DNA of 64,000 nucleotides from Phaeodactylum tricornutum CCAP 1055/1 (lineage: Eukaryota; Bacillariophyta; Bacillariophyceae; Surirellales; Neidiaceae): assembly GCF_000150955.2 (NCBI RefSeq), contig NC_011682.1, forward strand, positions 186,001 to 250,000, written 5' to 3'. The notes beneath the pieces are model-generated. The model did not search any database and was not told the DNA's origin. It saw nothing but the letters and a program-made list of their open reading frames with translations. The position numbers were made by a program, and so were the translations under genes. Positions 1 through 10,429 of this stretch are shown one piece after another. Each line of letters opens with the position of its first letter. The stretch's first letter is position 1.

Positions 1-1798
1 CGCCATGTACGCGCCCATGCCTGCTACCGTGAGCAACACCAACGTCTGAACGACGTACGCCGCAATAAAGAGTGCCTTGTTCCGGCCAGCCGTCGGAATA
101 CGTTTCAGGTGCATGGATTTGAGGAAAAGGGTACTCAGTAAACAGGCGGCGAAGCCACCGCAGACCAAATGCTTCGAGGGGCCGGGCAAGGCCGCGGTCG
201 CCGCTAAGTACTCGTGGGTCAACAAGTTGAGACCCGAACCCATAACGGTCGTGGACAGGAGGAGCATGAATTGGCCCACATTGAAAAAGAAACCAGCGGC
301 CCGGTTCACGAGCAAAGCGTGATCCTCGGCTAACGTATCCGAGTCGTCGTCAACGTAAAGTAGCTTGATGCAAAAGAATAGTAGGCAAGCGGCGCCCAAA
401 AAGGCGTAGTCCTGCAGACTCGGTGTCTGGTACGAAAAGAATTCACTCGCCACGACAACGACGCTCTGCAAGAGGAAACCCAAAAGTAGAATGAACAAGA
501 CGCTTCGCTGGGAGCAGGCAGCTGGAGAACAACAGAAAGGGCGGGATGAGTCAAAGAGAGAACACTAGTTGGGAGAATGCGCTTGTCTCCTTGGACGCGT
601 CCAAAACGTACCGTGAAAGTCGTTGGCTAGAAAAGCCCGGGGCACGCGCATCGACGAGATAAGCGCGGCCAGGACCAGGAGCCATCGATAGTGATACGCA
701 ACATCAAAGACGAGGATAGCGATCAAGTACAGCACCATTTCCACGGTAAAGAGGACAATATTGAGCATCGCGTAGGCCGCCACGTGTTGCGAGAGTGCGT
801 TGGAGGGGTCTCCGGTGATGGCGACCCGTACGTGCAAGAGCGCGTGTAGTCCCGCACAAAAGGCGGCACAGGCCAGGATGCGCGAGGCATCCTCCGTGTC
901 CAGTGGCTGCGGGACTGACAAGGAGGCAAACAGAATCGCAAAGCACGTGACGAGTGTGACAATGGTTGCCGAAACGTCGGAGGTATCAAAGCGGGTATTG
1001 TAGGACGCCTGTTTACTCCAGATGGTCCAAAAGATGGCAAAGTAGAAAACCCGGGGTAGATCGATGTATCCCATTTGCGAAATAACGACTCCGACGCGTG
1101 TCAAGGCGGTGACAATAACGAGATTAAAGAACAAACTCGACAAACTCAGCGCGGGCCGTCGGGTCATGGTTCGTTTTTGACTTTCATTTTCCTGAAGGAC
1201 TCCCGGCAAGAGTGTAGGAGCCCTCCATATCCCTCCCTGATGCCAGGGCTGCTCTTCAAAATCACGCTGCGCCAGGAGCGGGGACGACTTGGTCCGCACC
1301 CGCCGAAGTTCGTTCGCCAGTTTGACGAGGGAGTGGAAAAGTTTGCGCTTGCCGGCCTTTTCGTGAGCAATTTGCGCCTTGGCCTGTGCGAGTTCTTCCT
1401 CCACCGTCGCGGGCTTTTTCTTCTTTTTGGAAGACGATCTCTGCGACGGATTTCCCGAACGCAGCACGGTGTCGTCGTCGAGATTGTTGTTGGTGGTGGA
1501 CGATCGCACCGGTGTCGATGACAGAGGATCCTGGGCAATCTGGCGGGCTTCCTGGATGATGCGATCCGGGGTCGACGCCACCGGAAACGTGACATTCTTC
1601 TTCTCCTTTTCCTGCAACAGGTAAGAGTACAAGAACACGGGGTTAGTTTGTTAGTTCTTTCGTTCCTACGTTTGTTTCAACCCGATTTTCCTCTGGCTCT
1701 AGTCCAGCACGGGAAGCGGGAAAGGTGAAGGAAGGAACCGGTACGTGCGTGCAACATAGAACGAAACCTACCGGACTTGCTTTGAAGAAACGTTTCAT
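1..1798 (-). CDS. LtrA-like (low temperature requirement A) multi-pass membrane protein, 3' end outside the window
   Basis: Three exons can be placed: 1798-1772 (start, MKRFFKASP), 1611-612 and 521 to the window edge. The introns are 1771-1612 (GTAGGT...TTGCAG) and 611-522 (GTACGT...CTCCAG); both splice phases agree with the reading frame. Exon 2 holds a charged, probably cytosolic N-terminus of about 165 residues and then the LtrA hallmark: a hydrophobic helix, FWTIWSKQASYNTRFDTSD, and more helices; exon 3 adds several more. Bacterial LtrA proteins are membrane proteins of uncertain role, named from a Listeria cold-growth mutant, so transport or signalling cannot be chosen here. The extended Lys/Ser-rich N-terminus is not usual for bacterial homologues. 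The start is chosen because the first exon joins exon 2 in frame; a Met within the intron at 1638 is an artefact of reading through it. More than 510 residues are visible and the stop lies off the window. The family assignment rests on the RFDT-type motif and topology. Confidence 0.75.
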
Positions 1799-2622
1799 CT
1801 TGACTCTGTAGGGGAAGAAGACAATGTAATCCGAGCAAAGATGACGAGGAGCAGCACTTTCGTGACGGGTTCGACCGATCAATCGTTCGATCCTGGTATG
1901 TGTTCTGTGCTCACAGTCAGTACGATCCGTAAGATCGAGGATCATTGTTAGCGAGGTAAGCCAGCCAGCCAGTCAGCCTAGCTAGCTTGCGAATTCGTTT
2001 CGTCGCGGCGGAATAGGCGGTCGCCGGAAGATCCATCCGTACTCCGAGGCGGTAGGAACTCCAAGAATTTCTTCTCATTCGGGCTCGTGTGCTACATACG
2101 AACTCCACACTGGTGGTAGCAGACTATACCTACCTACCCTTCCCATACAGTGTATCTCTAGCAAGTTAGCTAGCATCAGTGTGCATTTTTCGTCTTTTTT
2201 TATTTCTAAACTACTCAGAGCAAGGCGTAAACGAAATACCGATTGACAGTAAGGAGAAATATACCTTTTCCAAATGCAAGACAGGAGTTATTTAAACGAA
2301 AAAGACAATGGGATGTAGACATCCTCTGGGCGACTCTGTACCGGTGGCGAACAATGACGCAACAGTCAAACGAAGCAGATACAACACCCTTCAATATGAT
2401 CCCCTAGCCAAAACATGTTTCCTTCGCTGCTACTCGATCCCATGATCAATGCGGTTTGGGCACTAAGCTTCTTTGACGAAGCGCGAGTGGGATCAGAAAA
2501 AGCAGTCCAACCTTGCTCCTCTCCTAGAGCAAAAGTAGAGCTGTGTCTCGGCAAACTACGACAAGCCGCACAAGTGGACATCCGTAGCGTGCGTCGCAAA
2601 ACTTTATTGGTAGGGAAATCTA
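1799..2622. other. Intergenic, upstream of the LtrA-like gene and downstream of EAF6
   Basis: I see no supported gene. The interval should hold the promoter and 5' leader of the LtrA-like gene and the 3' end of the EAF6 transcript. An ACAGTCA-type heptamer occurs at 1911-1920, with variants near 2246 and 2361. Open frames in this stretch are short, overlap on both strands and resemble nothing. Confidence 0.6.
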
Positions 2623-3345
2623 TCATCCCTTGCGTTTCCGCTTCGTCCGACGAGTCGGAGGAGTCTCGTTTTTCTTACTTGCAATAGGATTTGCGTTGCT
2701 TTTCGTTTCAGCTTTTTCTTCCCCTTCGCTATCGTTGCCGTCCTCTTCTTTAGAAGCACTGCCGGTATCGTCTTCTTCCATCGCCTCCATATTGTCCCCC
2801 TCTGTGCGTTTTTCTTTTTTCGCGGGAGGTCTTTCCGTTGCTTCGTTCGAGACTTCCAAACTGCGCTTGCGATTCTGCGTGGCGGCCGCGGCCGCTTGTT
2901 CGGATGTCGGCTCGACCGCTATTGTTGTACCCACGGGTGTCGGTCGCATGTGCCGCGCAATGTTCGTACACGACGAGGAAAACCACCGTGCGTCCCCGGG
3001 CATCCGACGACTGCCACCCGGCACGGGGGCGGCTCCGGCGTTTCCCCCCGGGTCGCGGGCGTCAATGAACCCGTCCCATCCGCGAAAGATGTGGTGCGTG
3101 CCGGCCTCGTCGTGGTACGTTTCTTCACCCCGCTGTATCTGTTTTTGAATCTCTACCGTCGCGCGCGAGAGTTTCACGAGTTGCTCTTCCAGTGCGGCGG
3201 CCGTCCAGATGTGCGTCGATGCGACACTTGGTGACACCGCGACCGTGGCAGGAGTCGTACGGCCCTGTTGCAGTCGCAAGCGCTCCCGGAGTACGAGCGG
3301 AAGCGCAACCCCGGATCGACGGAAGGCTGGACTATCGGGACGCAT
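2623..3345 (-). CDS. EAF6: Eaf6-like subunit of histone acetyltransferase complexes
   Basis: The 240-residue protein has a helical segment at residues 50-75 (LEEQLVKLSRATVEIQKQI) followed by EETYHDEAG and IFRGWDGFID at 77-95. This order, a short coiled coil, then ExxY, then RGWD, is the Eaf6 signature; human MEAF6 has FEGSYLE...IIRGWDRYL. Eaf6 is a small scaffold subunit of the NuA4 and MOZ/HBO1-type acetyltransferases and acts in the nucleus. A weaker match follows at RWFSSSCTNI, comparable to the LFSKSS segment of Eaf6. The last 90 residues are acidic and then very basic, with Lys/Arg clusters typical of nuclear localisation (PPAKKEKR, RRTKRKRKG). The N-terminal 45 residues are not conserved. 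Single exon. The protein is longer than animal and yeast Eaf6, mostly through the C-terminal tail. Confidence 0.85.
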   Translation of the reverse strand: MRPDSPAFRRSGVALPLVLRERLRLQQGRTTPATVAVSPSVASTHIWTAAALEEQLVKLSRATVEIQKQIQRGEETYHDEAGTHHIFRGWDGFIDARDPGGNAGAAPVPGGSRRMPGDARWFSSSCTNIARHMRPTPVGTTIAVEPTSEQAAAAATQNRKRSLEVSNEATERPPAKKEKRTEGDNMEAMEEDDTGSASKEEDGNDSEGEEKAETKSNANPIASKKNETPPTRRTKRKRKG

Positions 3346-3753
3346 TCTGTGTGGGGTGAAATTCGGAGGATTCCCGTCGTCGTGTGCCCTCTAAGAGTAG
3401 AAAGAACACCATGATCCAGTGGCTATGGCCAGAGAGACGTCCGTGTGCAGCAACCCGCTTTTTGGTGCGTTTGGCAAATGTTGCTTTGACCCTAACCCTT
3501 TCATTCAATCCATTTCCCGGCGCCCTCCCAAGTGGGGGTTCCTCTCACTGTCATTGTCGACCATATAATTTTTGTAAGTGGAGAGATCTACTCTCTAGAA
3601 TAGACAACAATGTAACGCTTTTTCCTAATAGCGTATATGTTGGATGATAACTTGGTCTAATCTAATGGGAGACAACCATACTTTAAGTAGGCGCGTATCT
3701 TTTTACAGTTGACAGCCTTGGCAGACACTGCCTACTAACCCCCCAGTCGCCTT
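3346..3753. other. Intergenic between EAF6 and the broken glycosyltransferase-like gene
   Basis: Contains the presumed EAF6 promoter. No supported gene or RNA is visible; an AT-rich stretch lies at about 3560-3640. Confidence 0.5.
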
Positions 3754-4911
3754 TCATGTACACGAAACGCCGCTGGCGTTGGCGTACTCCCGCTCGTACT
3801 TGATGTGCACACCCTCGTCCACCATGCGTATACCTTTGGACCACCGGGCCGAATCCATGGGCATGGAACAAGTGAAAAAGGTCCGTACGAATCGCTTGAC
3901 AGACGGAACCAGACCCAACTCTCTCCATAGCAGATACAGTACCTTTTCGGAATTCATACTCCGGCCGGGTATGACGTTTTGAAAAATGTAGGGTTTGCGC
4001 ACAAAGGTCGGCATCACCTCCAAGGTTTTCCTTATCAAGCTGGATGGCGCAACGTAAAACCGGTCGTTGTAGCCGCCAAAGTCCTCACCTTCCGCCAACC
4101 AGAGACTCTCGGGGTCTAACTTGGACAAGTCAATAGGGCACTTATAGAATTGATCCGTCCGAGTTACAATGAATCGATCGTACTGCTGCTCCCAGCCATT
4201 GCGTTTAATTCGTTCCGCCACAAAATATCGAAACATGTGCACAATAGCCGCGCTAGCTCTGTACCCCTCGACCCCCCTAGAATTGAGTAGTGCGTTTCGG
4301 CAGGGTAGAGTTGGAGGATGGTCTCGCGCCAAGCTGGTCCGTCAATTAGATCAATAGCGTCTGCCCAGTCGTCGTACCGAGGAATCCACTCAATGTGGCG
4401 GGCCCGTGCGAACAGAGACGCGTTCTTGTACTCAAGCTGACTGGGAACCTGCACGAATAGCGCCAGGTCCGCGTGGTTCAAGTCCAAGACATTTTCGTAC
4501 AACGTGCTCCAAGCCTTTTCGCCGCATCGCAAATCACCAGTCAAGATTACCAAAGTACGATTATTGGACGGCGTTTGAGATTCTAGGAACAACCTGGGAA
4601 GCGGCTTATCCCCCAGGGGCAGCGTATCGGAAGGGAGCGCCGCGATGGTGTCGTACAGAGCGCGGCCTGTCAAGTTGGAGAACTCTTCTAACAGTCCTGG
4701 ACGGGTTTTCTTTCCCAATTTCGTCACCGTCGGAATGTCGAAACCAGTAGCGCGACTCTTTTGAAAAAAGGCCAGCTATTGAAAACACACCGATAGCGAC
4801 GGATTTCATCAAAAAACGTCGCGAGATTCTACGTTGTTTGGGACGCACGGTCTGTTGGGTTCCCATAGAAAGAGAGGAGAAGGCGGCGGTTCCCGACAGC
4901 TTCCGCAGCAT
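3754..4911 (-). pseudogene. Glycosyltransferase-like type II membrane protein, disrupted by two homopolymer frameshifts
   Basis: Three consecutive minus-strand frames align end to end with the intact 418-residue protein at 59781-61037. Shared blocks include LTGDLRCGEKAW, HIEWIPRYDDWADAIDLI, ASAAIVHMFRYFVAERI, RFIVTRTDQFYKCP and PSSLIRKTLEVMPTF. The first frame change falls at a run of six T (coding strand; plus 4764-4769), where there is one base too many. The second falls at a run of six G (plus 4272-4277), where there is one too few, between ILGG and VEGY. The two cancel, so the tract is 386 codons from Met to stop. No in-frame stop or larger gap is seen. The N-terminus has a signal-anchor (SVAIGVFSIAGLF). 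Both breaks lie in homopolymers, so this is either a young pseudogene or a sequence with base-calling errors. The function is inferred from weak resemblance to Golgi glycosyltransferase-like proteins; RTDQFY may play the acidic-motif role. Confidence 0.7.
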
Positions 4912-5039
4912 TTTTCAACAATAAGACGCCTCACAGTCAGACTAGAATTCGAAGCAGGATAGCCGAAAAATGGAGTTTTCTAAAATGTGTGACCTAAAGT
5001 ATGTGGGTACCGAAATAAGAGCAAGTCTTTTTGGAAAAG

Positions 5040-5056
5040 CCCCCCCCCCCCCCCCC
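5040..5056. repeat. Poly-C run of 17
   Basis: Uninterrupted C tract in intergenic sequence, upstream of the broken gene on the minus strand. Its exact length is likely uncertain in any assembly. Confidence 0.9.
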
Positions 5057-8000
5057 ATCGGGCCAACTCGCTTTCGATCAAATTTGAGTCGGACCGGAAA
5101 AGCGAATCCGCGATCGAGGTCATTGGTCATTTCGCGTTTTACAGTTAGGAATGCAAGCCTATGATGAAGTATGTTTGCTAAAAAAATGAAGTCCTATCGG
5201 ACGACGCTATGACTCATTCAGAAAACATGAAAGGGATTTTACAGTTAATACTGAAAGAAGACATCGCAGTGGACAGAGTCTAAAAATCTGCAGTCACGGG
5301 CTCGTTTATATCCTAAGCCAGGATTTCCCTACACCATTGGGGCAATTAACACTCCATTCCCGTTCCGGGACTCCTTCTTGTCCCGGAGCCTGCCTCTTTA
5401 AGCTTCAATCCCTTGAAAAAGGTCAGAAAGATATTTCTATTCAAAGGGGCTTGGTGAGTGCCACTAATCCTTTGAAAATGACGGAACAGTGATCTGGATT
5501 TCACCTCCCACCAGTTTGGGTGGGGTTAGGGGCGAAACAAGTTGAACCAGTATATTTCTACGTGATTTTCAAACCACAATCGGGTCCATAGCTCCACCAA
5601 GCCTGTTTCTTGTTGCAAGAGAGGTTGTGGCTGGAAAAATTTCCTGAAAAAGTCTTTCGTCAGTTAGCTCACAGTCAGTTAAATGAAAGCCAACAAACAA
5701 TCCATGTTCCCAATTCCACATTCCAAACACATCTTCACATCAACCAACCCGAGCGACATTGCTTCCTAGATATTGACACCGACAGTGTTTTTGCTAACGT
5801 GAACAGTACTGGGCCGTTCTAGATAGCGTAACTCCCCGATTACTGTGAACTTTCAATTTGTTTGCACCTTTTGTTCCACACACCGCAAATCTCAGTCAAT
5901 AACTGACTGAACCCACCACCTGGATTTGTCTTGAATAGAGCTTTCCAAAGATGCCATGATCTAGCATTGCTCTACATTTCTGTACATCTAAAAATGATTT
6001 TAACAGTAAAACGACATAAATCCCGCTGATATCTCTATTTTCGGATCCATGCATGACGTCACACTAACTTTTCAATGGCTTTGCACAAGAAATTTGATTT
6101 GTACTTCTTCAATTCCCATCAATAGTATGCATCCATTTCTCTTGTCTTTAGCTTATAGATGGCTTCACATTACTAACCATAAAGAATGTCTTACCACCCG
6201 AGTTGGTTCCGTGTTGATATTGTAGGTACAGAAGAGTCCATTACTGGTCAATCATGTGAAGAACACAATATATGTGGGAAAGCTCTTACCTTGGATGCAA
6301 TAGTTCATCTCTATGTTGTGCAGATAATTTGCTTGTATATAAAAACAACCCACAAATGGCAATATCCAGAATGAAGATAAGGTAATAGGGAGCAGCATGT
6401 CAGTAGCAAAACAGCTCTTGAACTTGTCAAAGAGTTCTTAGTCTAATTGAACTTGTTACAATATACACCAATGTACACCGTATGGACAGAAGCGCTGTTA
6501 GGAACAGAGCCTGGTCCTAAGGGACTTAGGGACTGTAAAATTCTACTTGTTGGCAACGCTCCCCTTGGGTTAGGCAGCAGATACAAGGACCTATGTGTAA
6601 ACTGGCAATGCGGATCAAAGAACTTATAAAACAATGATTGAAGAATTAGTGCTATAAACTAGTTCTTGTTGCTCCTCCAATTTGCCAAGATACTACAAAA
6701 CCTGAGGAATAAACTCAAATGTACACAAATATCTTTCTTCCGTCATAGTATCCTTATATCATGACGCGCGCTCACATATACTTACAGTGGAAACGGAAAT
6801 ACCTTTCATAAATTGCATGCCGCGGGAAATGGAGCGCATCTATTTACATCTGTTAGTCAGGCAATAAGTATTGTCAGTCCCACTCCGTTGCCACAGTCAG
6901 AACACGACATGTTCAGTCGTGTTCTCTCCAACGCACAATACATCATTGTATCTAGGGATTTCATGCAATAAGACCGAGTTAACTTCCATACGACTCGTCT
7001 CCCTTATGAACACTCCAACCGCCATTCACCGTGTTGACGTCTAGAGGACGGATATCACTAGGAGACATGTTGCATGGTACTATACTGTGACAGAACTACA
7101 GGTTTCAGTTCTACTCTAAATTTAGAATAAACTGGAGTCCAAAAACCAATAAAAGAGATTTTTGACTTGATGATTTTTTACCCATTCAATATGATCTTAA
7201 TTGCAACATGGTTTGGAAATGCATCAGAGCTGTCCCATTTAACGAGAAGCCAGTATCAGGCTGCTTGTCACAATATACACCAAGGCGACATGCCTCTGGG
7301 ACAAGAGATGCCTAACACTGTCTATGGAAGTGTGAGTCAAGGTGGTAATTGTGGTGGGATTGTTTCCTTTATGTTGGCCTTATTGTACAACCCGATGTAT
7401 ACGCGGTATGGTCAGAGTTGTCCCGTATCGGAAGCAACAGGAGTTGAACTCAAGGATGGAGAATAGGACACAGTCCCACAAACTACAAGGAGAGTGACAA
7501 GCAGGATGGTTACTCACCAAGTAATTCTGTGTGGGCTTTATACCTAGAGAGATATTACTCTATGTGGAAATAAGATTATCTGTCACATGGTAAGAGGTCT
7601 TTCATTTGTATGAATGGACCAATTCTCATGGACTAGTAGTGGAATCATCTTCCTCTCTTTGTTTTAGAAATTCATTGATCCAAATATTGCATTGGCATAG
7701 GTCCTCATATCTGCTGTCTAACCTGTGGGGAATGTTAAAGTGAGCTGAGTTTTACAGTCCCTAAGCCTGCTTAGGTGTATTGCAGGTTGTTTGTAATAAT
7801 GTCCACTTGCATTTACCAGGTATTGTTGACATTGCGTTATTCCTGTCTTTTGTATGTACATTGTTTGTACTATGTAACACTGCTGTTCCTGAGATGGAAA
7901 TTGAAAAGGTAGCCATTTGCCCATGTTTAGCCAGACCACTCATTTGTCAGCAATGCATTCAATATTACTTGTCTGAAAGGAGAGGCATTGATATGCTCTT

Positions 8001-8415
8001 AATTTGTCAATGGAAAATCTCCATGCTGGGCAACTAAATTGACTTTTTACGCTTTGTCGTGGTGCATGTTCCCTCTCATCTTGTTTGTTAAATCAACGTA
8101 ACTGAGAGTACCCTTTTTTTGCTCTCTAACAGTTAATCAGCGAAAACAAGTTGACGTTCATGAAGACAAATCACGGTCCATCAACGAGACATGGCCTAAA
8201 AGAAGTTTGCGAGCCATACAGTCATATTCTGATGCGCACAGACAGACAACCTTGCATACCGTATTTGCAGTTAGTCTATGTCATAAGGCCATCCTAACTG
8301 TGCAATCAAATGCCTGAACAAACGCAATTCCTGTGTTGTCTTAGCAGGAGTATTGCACCACTTACTAGGGCGTTTAAAACAATCTAACGTTTGAGTGAAT
8401 TCAATTGCTAGATTC

Positions 8416-8503
8416 AAGTTTAGTTTCGTGTATAATCTATACTGTTTCCTGCTCGTTGGAAACCATACTAAATCCACGGAACTTGACGTATGAAAATGAA
8501 TAT
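8416..8503 (-). repeat. Dispersed repeat, copy A
   Basis: The reverse complement matches 36461-36548 over about 85 bases with roughly 85-90 percent identity by eye, including a long shared core (plus-strand 8446-8480). Both copies happen to translate as VDLVWFP-SRKQ-RLYT, but no protein domain is recognised and the surrounding frames do not match. The element type is unknown. Confidence 0.7.
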
Positions 8504-9190
8504 GCTGAGATCCAATTTTAGAATTGTTTATTGCTAGTCTCACGTAATCCCATGAAGGGAGATCCTTGCTATCCCGGCTTTCGATGTAAATGCTGCTTAC
8601 GTGAACCTTTTCTCGAAAGAGGTTCCCTTGTGTATTGATTCTGATTAATGTAATGTACTGTGACACCTGTCTTTTCTTGGTTAGGTTCATCCGTCGCTTG
8701 GGTCATAACAAAAAGTTATTCGCATATGACGAAACATGAATTCCTATATTATACTGCCAATATATGAGCTCCCGTCACCTAAATTTGTTAATAAGTATCA
8801 TCTTGTAGTAGGCGTTTGATTGCAATAACATAAATAGAATGAGTACACTAACTGTAAATCATTTTCTAGTTCTTAAGTTTGGCTATGCAACGTAGGTAGT
8901 TTGTCGTTTCCCAAGTATCTAATTTTTAGGACCAAATCCTTACCTTGTTCGCTTATGATAAGAGACGGTACTCGCGAGCAGTTGCGCGAACAATATTAAA
9001 TGCATTGAGAGAGCCCATTCCATGCTTTTGCCCTTGCCTTTATTCGTTCTGACCATACCCTTTGTACTACTTCCGCCATCCCTGATAGAGAAACATCACC
9101 TTTGTGGCGGTCTGTCTATGCAAAGCAAAGGTCTTTTACGGCGGCTGGCCTTCCTCCTCGCCTTTTCCAGATCCTTTGTGCTCACCCTGT

Positions 9191-10429
9191 CTACCCTGCT
9201 GGACAGCCCAGGGCTACAAAGGACCAAGAAAGATTCTGAGCTTCGCCTCGGCATTTCCGTCCGAGTACCGATTCCAATACTTCAACTTTGTCCCCACCAA
9301 GATTCTTCAAAATGGAGGTTTTGGCATACTCCGGTTTCCCACCACAATCACTAACCCATACCGACTCGTCGGCGCGCGCCCGAAAAAAGCACAAACTGTC
9401 GTCTTCCACGATGCTCGTCCCAGTGTCTCGAATGGCCGGGAAGATTGTCCAATGGAGAAACATTTCGGAATGCATACCCCAGCCCGGATGCTTCTCGTGT
9501 ACGAACTTCACGTGCTCCTCGAGACGATCAAATCGCTGCGACGCCCAAATTTCGATCGCCTCTCGTGGTCCAATAATCAAACGATCGCTGACGGGATGAC
9601 GTCCAAAGCCAGGTATTAAGGCCACTTTTTCATTCTTGCCAACCTCTCGTCGATTCACTTGAAATACGTTGATTGGTGTAATGTAGACGACATCCAAGCG
9701 TAGCATCGCAACTCTGTCAAATTTTCGGGTTGTCAGAGTCTCGTACAGCGTCATTAAACTCCACGCTGACTGAATGCTGTGCCACATCTTAACAATGTTA
9801 TCAGTAGTGATTGGGTATACATACGATGGGCTGCGCCACGGAAAGTATAAGAATTTTCCATCCGTATCGTTGCTTGCTCGGATTTTGTCAATAAGCGGTT
9901 GATATTGATCCCAAAAGGCCTGTTCCTTATCGTAGCGAAATTGAATAACTGACTTTGGAGAGAACTCTTGAACTGCTTGCTTCAACTTCACTACCTCATT
10001 TGGATTTATGCGACCTCCTTCGCCGGACCGCCCCGGCATTTCTTCTGTCAAGTAATAGTAGTGCACAAAGTAGTCGCAACCATTGATAGCATTGGGACGA
10101 ATCACGTTCTTTATGAGTGTCGGTAAAGCAAGGGATTCAAAGGCTCTTGGCAACCCGTAGAGATTGATGGCGCACGTCCTAGTCGGTGACTCTGGCACAA
10201 TCACGGTGCGAAGTGATTTTGGACGCAACTGCCACGACTCCAGATCTTGCTGTCCTTCATCGCCTGAGTTGGATCCGGGGAAGACTGCCCTTCTGCCCAT
10301 TTGATAGAGAATACGAAACTGGAACAGGGTACATACAGTTGAACATACCAGCAACAGTGAGGCGTTGAAGTATTTCTGATTGATCGGCATTTTTAACCGT
10401 GACTGTGGAAGCACGTGAGCTACCGGCAA
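9191..10429 (-). CDS. Glycosyltransferase-like type II membrane protein, family not named
   Basis: 412 residues, single exon. A short cytosolic N-terminus precedes one hydrophobic segment (residues 23-40, SLLLVCSTVCTLFQF), then a lumenal domain. The better start may be Met14 (MPINQKYF), which places the anchor nearer the N-terminus. The lumenal part contains CAINLYGLPRAFESLALPTLIKNV, YFVHYYYL, FDRVAMLRLDVVYITPI, and a Cys-containing C-terminal third. The segment RVAMLRLDVVY aligns in spirit with RFIVTRTDQFY of the two related genes at 3754 and 59781: a buried strand followed by R-x-D, as in GT-A folds. I infer a secretory-pathway glycosyltransferase-like protein; donor and acceptor cannot be guessed. 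Its downstream gene on the same strand is the broken paralogue at 4 kb, across the gene-poor region. Confidence 0.65.
   Translation of the reverse strand: MPVAHVLPQSRLKMPINQKYFNASLLLVCSTVCTLFQFRILYQMGRRAVFPGSNSGDEGQQDLESWQLRPKSLRTVIVPESPTRTCAINLYGLPRAFESLALPTLIKNVIRPNAINGCDYFVHYYYLTEEMPGRSGEGGRINPNEVVKLKQAVQEFSPKSVIQFRYDKEQAFWDQYQPLIDKIRASNDTDGKFLYFPWRSPSYVYPITTDNIVKMWHSIQSAWSLMTLYETLTTRKFDRVAMLRLDVVYITPINVFQVNRREVGKNEKVALIPGFGRHPVSDRLIIGPREAIEIWASQRFDRLEEHVKFVHEKHPGWGMHSEMFLHWTIFPAIRDTGTSIVEDDSLCFFRARADESVWVSDCGGKPEYAKTSILKNLGGDKVEVLESVLGRKCRGEAQNLSWSFVALGCPAG

Larger units (their letters stand above)
4912..9190. other. 4.3 kb gene-poor region with scattered repeats
   Basis: No convincing gene. 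Open frames are short, lack conserved motifs and overlap on both strands. Features that can be pointed to are a 17-base C run (5040-5056), ACAGTNA heptamers (4933, 5141, 5241, 5671, 6892, 8131, 8849), and a dispersed repeat at 8416-8503. There are imperfect short repeats around 6464-6490 and 7390-7415 (both read roughly as a P-M-Y-T segment), and a short inverted match between 6525-6540 and 7750-7766. AT content is higher than in the flanking genes. It may be decayed transposon sequence, but no family can be named. Confidence 0.5.

Noticed and set aside
1860-1885. Possible tRNA T-arm (GGTTCGA)
   Set aside because: No matching acceptor, D or anticodon arms can be folded around it.
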